NCBI RefSeq assembly: GCF_014467075.1 | Contig: NZ_AP023027.1 | Coordinates: forward strand, 643,001 to 707,000 | DNA length: 64,000 nucleotides | Direction: 5' to 3' | Source of the DNA: Anaerostipes caccae L1-92 | Lineage (GTDB): Bacteria > Bacillota > Clostridia > Lachnospirales > Lachnospiraceae | In this document: one piece after another, positions 9,017 through 16,271 of the stretch | Position numbering within the stretch: position 1 is the first letter of the stretch | Layout: each line of letters begins with the position of its first letter | Program-made: the position numbers and the translations under genes | The notes under the pieces: generated by a model | The model's database searches: none | Seen by the model: only the letters and a program-made list of their open reading frames with translations | What the model was told of the DNA's origin: nothing

Positions 9017-9973
9017 ATGATTGATATAAAAGATCTAAATAAATACGAGCGTGATTTTTCTACTTATTATGGAGGGAGAAGTGGATCTAAATATGCGATT
9101 ATAATTGACGGAGAACGATGGATGATAAAGTTCCCAGAGAGTACAAAGGATTTTATGGGAAGACAAAAAAAGAACGCCCACTTTCCATCTTATACAGCCA
9201 GTCCATTAAGTGAATATATTGGTTCTCAGATTTACCAATCATTAGGGATTCCTGTGCATGAGACAATGTTAGGAATAAGGGATAACAAATTAGTTGTTGC
9301 ATGTAAAGATTTTGATCCTTTACACAGGCTGGTAGAATATGGACAGATAAAAAACTCATTGACAGACACAGAGATAGAATTGGTGCATAGTTCATCAGGC
9401 CAGCAGGGAGAAGCTTTGATGGATGTACTGAATGTTATTTCCACAGCGCCGGTTTTTCAAAAGACTCCTGGGGTGAAAGAAAGATTTTGGGATATGTTTA
9501 TTGCAGATGCCTTTATTCGGAATAATGACCGCAATAACGGAAACTGGGGCATTTTTATTAATGCAGACGGAACAGGAAAATTGGCACCTGTTTATGACAA
9601 TGGAAATTGTCTGTTTAATAAACGCAATCCTTCTGTGGCAGAAAGGAGAATTGCAAATGAAAGAGATATCTATCAGGATGCCCTTGGTACCGGTGTTTCA
9701 TTTTTTACAGATAAAAACGATAAAAATATTCATCCATTTCAGTATATCGAAAGCGCTGAAAATCCTGACTGTACAGCTGCATTATTAAGGTTTGTAAAGC
9801 ATTTGGATGTAAGAGAAATAGATAGGATTGTCGAAGAGATTCCTGAGAATTTTCAAGATATACAGATTATAACAGCGATACAAAAAGAACATTATAAAGC
9901 GGTATTCCATATGATGCTGAACAAGAGCATTTTTCCTGCAGCAAATAATTTTGAAAAAAACCTGATAAAATAA
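9017..9973 (+). CDS. HipA-fold (CtkA-like) serine/threonine kinase
   Basis: Stand-alone kinase of about 318 residues. The start at 9017 (MIDIKDLNKYERD) has GGAAAGGG upstream; ATG 9002 has only a close AAGGA. It shows a glycine-rich N-lobe (YYGGRSGSKYAI), the invariant Lys strand (ERWMIKFP), the catalytic loop NNDRNNGNWG (about residue 174 of the longer form) and the metal-binding VYDNGNC. These match the HipA C-terminal kinase family, nearest in layout to CtkA. There is no HipB-like DNA-binding partner, so it is not a standard hipBA toxin pair. The gene is clearly more AT-rich than its neighbours and stands alone, suggesting acquisition. Target unknown. Confidence 0.72.
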   Translation: MIDIKDLNKYERDFSTYYGGRSGSKYAIIIDGERWMIKFPESTKDFMGRQKKNAHFPSYTASPLSEYIGSQIYQSLGIPVHETMLGIRDNKLVVACKDFDPLHRLVEYGQIKNSLTDTEIELVHSSSGQQGEALMDVLNVISTAPVFQKTPGVKERFWDMFIADAFIRNNDRNNGNWGIFINADGTGKLAPVYDNGNCLFNKRNPSVAERRIANERDIYQDALGTGVSFFTDKNDKNIHPFQYIESAENPDCTAALLRFVKHLDVREIDRIVEEIPENFQDIQIITAIQKEHYKAVFHMMLNKSIFPAANNFEKNLIK

Positions 9974-10010
9974 GGCTTTAAAGCACCTTTATTCATAGGA
10001 ATAGAAGTTA

Positions 10011-10070
10011 AAAAATTGAGCAAAAAACAACTTATGTAATGAGAGTTAAGTTGTTTTTTGCTCAATTTTT
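10011..10070 (+). terminator. Long perfect-stem terminator after the kinase gene
   Basis: Two arms of about 24 bases (10011-10034 and 10046-10070) pair almost perfectly, with a loop of about 11 bases and terminal TTTTT. The opposite strand also ends in a T run, so it can act in both directions. Confidence 0.8.
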
Positions 10071-10115
10071 ATAATGATACCACTTACAGAGAGATTTTCC
10101 CATTAACACACTATG

Positions 10116-10132
10116 TTGGCATGGTTTTTGCT
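10116..10132 (+). promoter_or_regulatory. Sigma-54 promoter of the transketolase operon
   Basis: TTGGCATGGTTTTTGCT has the -24 GG and -12 GC elements at the right 10 bp separation. The -12 box is about 45 bp before the start at 10175. It is identical base for base to the promoter at 31657. ACACTA lies immediately upstream, as in the other sigma-54 sites here. Confidence 0.88.
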
Positions 10133-10174
10133 TTCTATTTTGTCATATCAACGGAACAAAAAGGAGGTACGTGT

Positions 10175-10996
10175 ATGGTAACAGAGCAGGAGTTAAGAGA
10201 ACTTACTGATTTTGCGCAGGAAATCAGGATCTGGACAATACGGCAGATGGCAGAGAGAGGGTTCGGACACATGGGAGGGGCTATGAGTATCTGCGATCTG
10301 CTGAGTGTGTTATACGGGAAACGGATGAAGGTTTGTCCTGAGGACCCTTCCTTTGAAGAGAGGGACTGGCTGGTATGTTCCAAAGGACATGCAGGGCCGG
10401 CGGTGTATGCGGCACTGGCATTAAAGGGATTCTTCCCGAAGGAGTGGCTGTATACGCTGAACCAGCCGGGCACAAGGCTGCCGAGCCACTGCGACGCGGG
10501 AAAGACACCGGGGATCGATGTGACGACCGGTTCTCTGGGACAGGGGCTCTCAGCAGCCTGCGGCGTGGCTTTGGCAAAGAAACTGGACGAAAGGAAAGAA
10601 CGGGTCTACTGTATCATCGGCGACGGCGAGAGCCAGGAAGGACAGAACTGGGAGGCTGCAATGTTTGCGGCACAGAACCGTCTGGGGAACCTGACTCTGT
10701 TTGTGGATAACAATAAAAAACAGCTGGACAATGACACAGAAAAAATCTGTGACATGGAGGATTTTGAAGAGAAATTCAAAAGTTTCGGCTGGCATACAGT
10801 CCGGGTAAACGGACATGACTGCAGAGCCATTGATGATGCGGTTGGCCAGGCCATACAGGAACAGGAGCGGCCTACGGCGGTGATTCTCGATACACTGAAA
10901 GGAAAAGGCTGTAAGTTTGCGGAAACCATATGGAATCATCATATCAATGTGACCGGAGAGCAGGCCAAGGAAGCGATCGAAGCCTTAATGGCGTAA
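10175..10996 (+). CDS. Transketolase N-terminal subunit
   Basis: Thiamine-diphosphate-binding half of a split transketolase, 273 residues from the ATG at 10175 with AAGGAGG 8 bp upstream; an open stretch to 10058 overlaps the promoter. It carries the substrate-channel histidines (GFGHMGG, CSKGHAG, LPSHCD) and the ThDP motif GDGESQEGQNWEA...N. It must pair with the C-terminal subunit encoded next to make the active enzyme moving two-carbon units between sugar phosphates. First gene of a three-gene sigma-54-driven operon, which suggests use of a particular pentose or sugar alcohol rather than the housekeeping pathway. Confidence 0.9.
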   Translation: MVTEQELRELTDFAQEIRIWTIRQMAERGFGHMGGAMSICDLLSVLYGKRMKVCPEDPSFEERDWLVCSKGHAGPAVYAALALKGFFPKEWLYTLNQPGTRLPSHCDAGKTPGIDVTTGSLGQGLSAACGVALAKKLDERKERVYCIIGDGESQEGQNWEAAMFAAQNRLGNLTLFVDNNKKQLDNDTEKICDMEDFEEKFKSFGWHTVRVNGHDCRAIDDAVGQAIQEQERPTAVILDTLKGKGCKFAETIWNHHINVTGEQAKEAIEALMA

Positions 10997-11007
10997 GGAG
11001 GGAGAAT

Positions 11008-11994
11008 ATGAGCGTAGTAATATCCAATACACATGAAAACGGCGAGAGATCCATGGCGGAGATCTACTCAGAGACCATGATGGAACTGATGAAAGAAAAC
11101 CGGGACATTGTGGAGCTGGAGGCGGACCTGGGATTCTGTCTGATGGGAAACCAGATGAATGAACTGGCAGAGGAAGTTCCGGGACAGATCATTGACTGCG
11201 GAATTCAGGAAGCAAACATGACAGGGGTTGCCTGCGGCCTGTCTTTTGCCGGGAAAATCCCGTTTGCCCATTCCTTTGCGCCGTTTATTTCCAGAAGGGC
11301 CAATGATCAGATTTTTATTTCCGGATGTTATGCGGGTGCCAATGTAAAACTTGTGGGATCTGATCCGGGGATCATGGCGGCATACAATGGCGGAACTCAC
11401 ATGCCTTTTGAAGATGTGGCAGTTTTAAGGGCATTTCCCGGGATGACCATTGTTGAGCCGACGGATCATGTGATGTTAAAAGATCTGGTAAAGCAGCTGG
11501 CAGAGAAGAAAGGAATGTACTACATACGCTGTGCGAGAAAAAATGTACCCAGGATTTATGAACAAGGTTCTGAGTTTGAAATCGGAAAAGGAAATATCGT
11601 GAAGGACGGAACGGATGCATCTGTAATCGCCAGCGGCATCATGGTGGCAGAAGCGCTGAAAGCAGCCCACATATTAGAGAAGGAGGGTATTTCCGTAAGA
11701 GTCGTGGATATGTTTACGATTAAACCGCTGGACTGTGGACTGACAGTGCGCTGTGCACAGGAGACGAAGGCTGTCGTGACGGCGGAAAACCACAATATCC
11801 ACGGAGGACTGTATGGTGCGGTTTGTGAGGTGCTGGCAAAGACAAATCCTGTCCCGGTGGAGGCCGTGGGAATAAAAGATGAGTTCGGTGAAGTGGGAGA
11901 TATGGAGTATCTGAAAAAACGGTTTGGCCTCACGGCAGATGATATCGCTCAGAAAGTCAGAAAAGTCATAGAGAGAAAGCGGGTGGAGAGATGA
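11008..11994 (+). CDS. Transketolase C-terminal subunit
   Basis: 328 residues from the ATG at 11008 with GGAGGGAGA upstream, 11 bp after the N-terminal subunit. It has the pyrimidine-binding domain with the ThDP-activating glutamate region (VELEADLG; the IQEANMTGVACGLSF segment) followed by the transketolase C-terminal domain (GTDASVIASGIMV...VVDMFTIKPLD). Its stop overlaps the next start by 4 bp (ATGA), showing translational coupling. Confidence 0.9.
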   Translation: MSVVISNTHENGERSMAEIYSETMMELMKENRDIVELEADLGFCLMGNQMNELAEEVPGQIIDCGIQEANMTGVACGLSFAGKIPFAHSFAPFISRRANDQIFISGCYAGANVKLVGSDPGIMAAYNGGTHMPFEDVAVLRAFPGMTIVEPTDHVMLKDLVKQLAEKKGMYYIRCARKNVPRIYEQGSEFEIGKGNIVKDGTDASVIASGIMVAEALKAAHILEKEGISVRVVDMFTIKPLDCGLTVRCAQETKAVVTAENHNIHGGLYGAVCEVLAKTNPVPVEAVGIKDEFGEVGDMEYLKKRFGLTADDIAQKVRKVIERKRVER

Positions 11995-13001
11995 AACGCA
12001 GGATTGCAAAGCTGACCGGACCAAAAACATTTGAGTTTTTTGAAGAAGACCTGCCGGAGCTGAAATCAGACGAAATACTGCTCAAAATGGTCAGCGCGGG
12101 ACTTTGTCATTCTGACATTCCGGCATATATGGGCACCAGCGCCATGGGAAGAAATCCTCTTGGATATGAAGATGTGGTTAAACCTCATTATCCTATGGGA
12201 ATCGGCCACGAACCGACCGCTGTAGTGGAAGCCGTGGGAAATGCTGTGACAAAATTTAAACCGGGCGACCGGGTGACTGGAGTGACATCAGAGTGTATGG
12301 CGACACACAAGATCATCAGGGAGGAGGAGAGAATCCTCAGAGTGCCGGAAATGGATAAACCTTTTGAATGTTGTCTTGGAGAGCCGATGATGTGTGTGGC
12401 AAATATCGTTCAGGCTGCTAAACCGGCATTCGGTGACCATGTGGCGGTGATCGGATGCGGGTTCATGGGCCTTTTGACCATCGCCGGACTGAAGAATGAC
12501 CGTCTTGGAAGTCTGACGGCCGTTGATTTGGTGGACGGACGGCTGGCTGTGGCAGGAGAATATGGAGCGGACCATACGGTGAATCCGGCAAAAGAGTCTT
12601 TAGAGGAAGCCATGATGAAGATCACAAGAGGAAAGGGATTTGACGTCATCGTGGAAATCACAGGAAGTCTCAGAGGATTGGCTTCTGCCCTGTCTATTTC
12701 CAGGATCAGCGGAAGAGCAAAGATCCTTCTCCCGTCTATGTATACGAGAAATGAAGTGTTTACGCAGAAAATGGCCTATCATATGATGTACCGCTCTCCG
12801 ATCCTCCATGTGGTACATCCGTGGTACTGCGAAGACTATATGGACACACTGGAAAAAGCAGTGAGTGCCTACAAAAAAGGAATCTTCCCCACAGACCGGC
12901 TGATCACCCACAGAATTCCGTTTGAGGAGATTTCCCGGGGATTTGAACTGCTTGAAAATAATCCTGAAGAATATGTAAAAGGAATTATAGTATTTGACTG
13001 A
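11991..13001 (+). CDS. Zinc-dependent medium-chain alcohol/polyol dehydrogenase
   Basis: 336 residues. Catalytic zinc ligands are C in AGLCHSD, H-E in IGHEP and E in CLGEPM. The nucleotide fold motif is VIGCGFMG, and the downstream VDLVDGRL has an acidic residue consistent with NAD. The four-cysteine structural-zinc loop of many alcohol dehydrogenases is missing. It overlaps the transketolase gene and is co-transcribed from the sigma-54 promoter, so it probably oxidises a polyol to a ketose that feeds the transketolase. The specific substrate cannot be read from sequence. Confidence 0.82.
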   Translation: MKRRIAKLTGPKTFEFFEEDLPELKSDEILLKMVSAGLCHSDIPAYMGTSAMGRNPLGYEDVVKPHYPMGIGHEPTAVVEAVGNAVTKFKPGDRVTGVTSECMATHKIIREEERILRVPEMDKPFECCLGEPMMCVANIVQAAKPAFGDHVAVIGCGFMGLLTIAGLKNDRLGSLTAVDLVDGRLAVAGEYGADHTVNPAKESLEEAMMKITRGKGFDVIVEITGSLRGLASALSISRISGRAKILLPSMYTRNEVFTQKMAYHMMYRSPILHVVHPWYCEDYMDTLEKAVSAYKKGIFPTDRLITHRIPFEEISRGFELLENNPEEYVKGIIVFD

Positions 13002-13103
13002 CGGAAGATAATGGAAGAAGCCCTTTCTTGAGTTTATGTACTTCATTCGGTACAATAGTCATAAGAAAACCAGGACGCCAAAGAGAGAGCAGGGAGAGAG
13101 CGT

Positions 13104-15830
13104 ATGAACCGGAAGGAGAAAATATTTCAGTATTTATCAGAATATGCAAGAATACAGACAGACAGCGGCTTTGAGCCGGAGGCGGACTCAGGCTATATTG
13201 CAGAAAGGCTGGGACTCGACCGGAGCAATGTGAGCAGAGATCTGAACGAACTTGCGCGGGAGGGATTGACAGTGAAGCTGGACGGAAGACCGGTCAAATT
13301 TGTTCCCGCAGAATTTTACCGGAAACCGGAGCCTGAGAAGAGGGAATCGAAAGAATTTGCTTTTATGATCGGGGAGGACGGATCGCTGAAAACGCAGATT
13401 CAACAGGGGAAGTCTGCGGTGCTGTATCCGCCCAATGGTCTGCACACGCTGCTGGCAGGTCCGACTGGAACAGGTAAGACTACATTTGCGGAGAAACTGT
13501 ACCAGTATGCCAAAGCCATGAAGGTGATGAAGGAAGATGCCGGATTTATTGTCTTTAACTGCGCGGAGTATGCCCAGAATCAGGAACTGATTCTTTCCCA
13601 GTTGTTTGGCCACAAAAAAGGCGCTTTTACCGGAGCTGAAAAGGACAAACCCGGACTGGTGGAAAAGGCAGACGGAGGCATTTTGTTTCTGGATGAGATC
13701 CACCGCCTGCCTCCCTATGGACAGGAAATGCTGTTTCTCCTCATGGATAAGGGATGCTACCGGAGGCTCGGCGAGACAGAGGAAGTGAGAAAGGCGAGTG
13801 TCCTGATTATCGGCGCTACGACGGAAAATCTGAATACGACCCTCCTTAAGACCTTCCTTCGGAGGATGCCGGTGGTCATTCATCTGCCATCGCTGGAAAA
13901 GCGGCCGCTCATCGAGCGGCTTCGGCTGATTGAGGAGTTTTTTTCGGCAGAACAGAAAAAGATCGGGGCGCCCATCCAGGTATATAAAGATGTGGTCATT
14001 GCCCTTCTTTTGTATTCCTGTCCGGGGAACATCGGGCAGCTTTCTGCCGATATCCAGCTCTTATGCGCCAGAGCATTTCTGGAATTCAAGGTAGAACAGA
14101 AGGAAGTGGTGGAGATCAACTTTGAAATCCTGCCGTCCTATATACAGAACGGACGCCTGGAATCTTCAAAGAAAAAGAGCGATCTGATCGAATTTTTGCA
14201 GTACTCCGAAGATTATCATATGTTTCTGGACAGCGAGGCTGACGGTGAGCCGGGAACCGAGAATCTATACATGGAGATTTCCAAAAAGTACGAAAAATTC
14301 CTGGAGCAGGGAAGATCCGGCGGTGAGATCAGCGATATCATCGAGGATGATCTGGAGCAGTATATGAATGCGCTGCTCAAAAAGTATGATATGAAGAAGG
14401 AACACTATGAAAAGAAAAATCTTCTGAAGATTATTGACGCAAAAGTGTATTACGCGGTGGAGGACATCCTGCAGTTTGCGGAGATAAAACTTGGAAGGAA
14501 GATGCCGGAGCGGATCAAGGTCGGAATTGCCATGCATGTCAATGCCATGACCGAGAGGATTTCCAAAGGGATCATGCTTAAGGAAAAAGAATTAAATGAC
14601 ATTGTCCTGAATCATCCCCAGGAATTTCAGACAGCAAAGGTCATGTTAAGGCTCCTGGAAGAAGAACTCGGGATACAGGTTCCAAAGCAGGAGATCGGAT
14701 ATTTTACCATGTTTCTGTGTGCCATGGATGAGGAGGCGATCTATCCGAAAATAGCGGTCATCGTCATGGCCCATGGGGACAGCACAGCCAGCAGTATGGC
14801 AGAGGTAGCAAATAAGCTTTTAAAGACCGGACACTGCCATGCCATCGACATGCCTCTGGATGTGCCTGCGGAGGAGGCACTGGAAAAGGCGGTGGTGCTG
14901 GCAAAAGAAACAGATGAAGGCAGAGGAGTGCTGGTGCTTGCAGATATGGGCTCCCTTCTCATGTTCCCGGAAATGATTGAGAAACGGACCGGAATCCCTG
15001 TGAAAACAGTTCCCATGGTGTCCACCATCATGGTCATTGAGGCGGTAAGAAAAGCGATGCTCAGGGGTGCGGACATCGACCGGCTTGCGAAGGAGCTGAG
15101 ACAGATCGGAAAGGTGTTTGACCAAAAGCATGGAGAACAAAATATCCATACAATCCTGGTCACATGTTTTACAGGGCAGGGAACGGCACTGAAGCTTTCC
15201 GAAATTATCAGGGATATGATCCCGGCAGAGCAGCAGAGCCGGTTTAAGATCCGCTGTATGGATTTTGAAGGGATGGATGCGGTAAAGGAAGCAGAAGGGC
15301 AGGAAGATCTGTCCGGGGCAGATGCAGTGGTCGGTACGGTTGATTTGAAACTTCCCAATGTCCCGTTTATCTCCGTGGACGAGTTCGTTGTAGGAGACGG
15401 AATGGCAAGGCTCAGCGAGATGATACAGGGACAGGCTGAAACTGTCTGTGAGACAAAAGATGAAGCAGTCATGGATGAAAAGCTTTTGACCGGAACTCTG
15501 GAACAGCTTTTATATTTTCTGAATCCTAAAAAAATGGCAGGCCAGGCCATGGAATCCTTAAAGGAATCTGTCAGGGCATTACATATGGAAGTGACAAGAG
15601 AACTGGCTGTGCGGTATGTGATTCATCTGTGCTGTATGCTGGAGCGCCTGATCCAGGAGGAAGTTCTGCCGCATCAGGAAACGGAAATTTTAAAAAAGAA
15701 ATATAAGCACATATTTGATACAGTCAAAAAAAGCCTTCGTCCCCTGGAGGATTGTCTCCATCTGCAGATACCGGATTCGGAGACTGCGTACCTTGTAGAA
15801 ATGATTCTAGAAGAAAAGGAATCCTGCTGA
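13104..15830 (+). CDS. LevR/ManR-type sigma-54-dependent activator with PTS regulatory domains
   Basis: 908 residues. An N-terminal winged helix (DRSNVSRDLNELAREG) leads to an AAA+ domain with GPTGTGKT, the sigma-54-contacting GAFTGA, Walker B LFLDEIHRLP and arginine finger FLRRMP. Then come PRD1 (about 420-540), a mannose-type EIIA domain (IVMAHGDSTASSM), an EIIB-Gat-like domain with a Cys-containing loop (TCFTGQGTA) and a C-terminal PRD2. Phosphorylation of these domains by the PTS should report sugar availability. It lies directly after the sigma-54-driven operon at 10175-13001, the most likely target. Confidence 0.9.
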   Translation: MNRKEKIFQYLSEYARIQTDSGFEPEADSGYIAERLGLDRSNVSRDLNELAREGLTVKLDGRPVKFVPAEFYRKPEPEKRESKEFAFMIGEDGSLKTQIQQGKSAVLYPPNGLHTLLAGPTGTGKTTFAEKLYQYAKAMKVMKEDAGFIVFNCAEYAQNQELILSQLFGHKKGAFTGAEKDKPGLVEKADGGILFLDEIHRLPPYGQEMLFLLMDKGCYRRLGETEEVRKASVLIIGATTENLNTTLLKTFLRRMPVVIHLPSLEKRPLIERLRLIEEFFSAEQKKIGAPIQVYKDVVIALLLYSCPGNIGQLSADIQLLCARAFLEFKVEQKEVVEINFEILPSYIQNGRLESSKKKSDLIEFLQYSEDYHMFLDSEADGEPGTENLYMEISKKYEKFLEQGRSGGEISDIIEDDLEQYMNALLKKYDMKKEHYEKKNLLKIIDAKVYYAVEDILQFAEIKLGRKMPERIKVGIAMHVNAMTERISKGIMLKEKELNDIVLNHPQEFQTAKVMLRLLEEELGIQVPKQEIGYFTMFLCAMDEEAIYPKIAVIVMAHGDSTASSMAEVANKLLKTGHCHAIDMPLDVPAEEALEKAVVLAKETDEGRGVLVLADMGSLLMFPEMIEKRTGIPVKTVPMVSTIMVIEAVRKAMLRGADIDRLAKELRQIGKVFDQKHGEQNIHTILVTCFTGQGTALKLSEIIRDMIPAEQQSRFKIRCMDFEGMDAVKEAEGQEDLSGADAVVGTVDLKLPNVPFISVDEFVVGDGMARLSEMIQGQAETVCETKDEAVMDEKLLTGTLEQLLYFLNPKKMAGQAMESLKESVRALHMEVTRELAVRYVIHLCCMLERLIQEEVLPHQETEILKKKYKHIFDTVKKSLRPLEDCLHLQIPDSETAYLVEMILEEKESC

Positions 15831-15835
15831 TTGGA

Positions 15836-15871
15836 CTAACTTTTTTTTGGAACCGTCTCACCTGATATAAA
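15836..15871 (+). promoter_or_regulatory. Shared CTAAC...TATAAA upstream signature, locus 1
   Basis: CTAAC at 15836-15840 and TATAAA at 15866-15871 with exactly 25 bp between. The segment CCTGATATAAAAACTCGAAG is shared with locus 2. The signature begins within 10 bp of the preceding gene's stop. Confidence 0.6.
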
Positions 15872-15910
15872 AACTCGAAGTGGTAAAAAATAATCAGGGG
15901 GAATACAGAG

Positions 15911-16264
15911 ATGAAGAAGAAAAGACGCATTTGGATATTGGCCGCAGTGTTAGCTGTGGCGGCAGTACAGGGAACTGTTTTTGCAGAGGACCAGGAGTCC
16001 GGTAGTACAGCAGAAGCTGTGACAGAAACAACAACAGAGGCTGACAAACTTCTGAAGACGGAAGTGCTCATGGAAACTGCCAGAGAGCAGATTTCAGATG
16101 AAAAGCAGGAGCAGCCCAAGATCAAAAAGACTGGGAAGAAACAAAACATGCAGATGCAGAAGCCCATAAAAAAGGCGGCAGACGGGCAGACCTTATTGGA
16201 TGTAAGCAAAGGAAACATCAGCATTACAAGCGCCGGAGCGACCGGGGGGGGGTACAAGCAGTGA
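15911..16264 (+). CDS. Phase-variable locus 1, secretion-signal leader (OFF)
   Basis: 117 residues from the ATG with AGGGGGAA upstream. A basic N-terminus and hydrophobic core end in GTVFA/EDQ, a clear signal peptidase I site near residue 25. An acidic, Thr/Glu-rich linker and a Lys-rich stretch follow, then TLLDVSKGNISI, the first rung of the surface domain, before the G tract. With G9 the frame reads GATGGGYKQ and stops. Removing one G would continue the frame into the body. In the OFF state only a short secreted peptide would be made. Confidence 0.75.
   Translation: MKKKRRIWILAAVLAVAAVQGTVFAEDQESGSTAEAVTETTTEADKLLKTEVLMETAREQISDEKQEQPKIKKTGKKQNMQMQKPIKKAADGQTLLDVSKGNISITSAGATGGGYKQ
16244..16252 (+). 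repeat. Homopolymeric G tract (G9), locus 1 phase switch
   Basis: Nine G after ACC. The leader frame (codon phase from 15911) and body frame (phase of 16272) join only with G8 or G11, so G9 is out of frame. The tract sits in a 41 bp block (16233-16273) identical in loci 1-4. Confidence 0.85.
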
Positions 16265-16271
16265 GACATCT

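Noticed and set aside
9017..9973. hipBA toxin-antitoxin pair
   Set aside because: No HipB-like gene on either side; the upstream neighbour is a membrane protein.
16244..16252. All G tracts being a systematic sequencing error of true G8
   Set aside because: Possible for loci 1-5, but loci 6 and 7 have 10 and 11, and locus 7 is in frame only at 11. Kept as a caveat for read-level checking.
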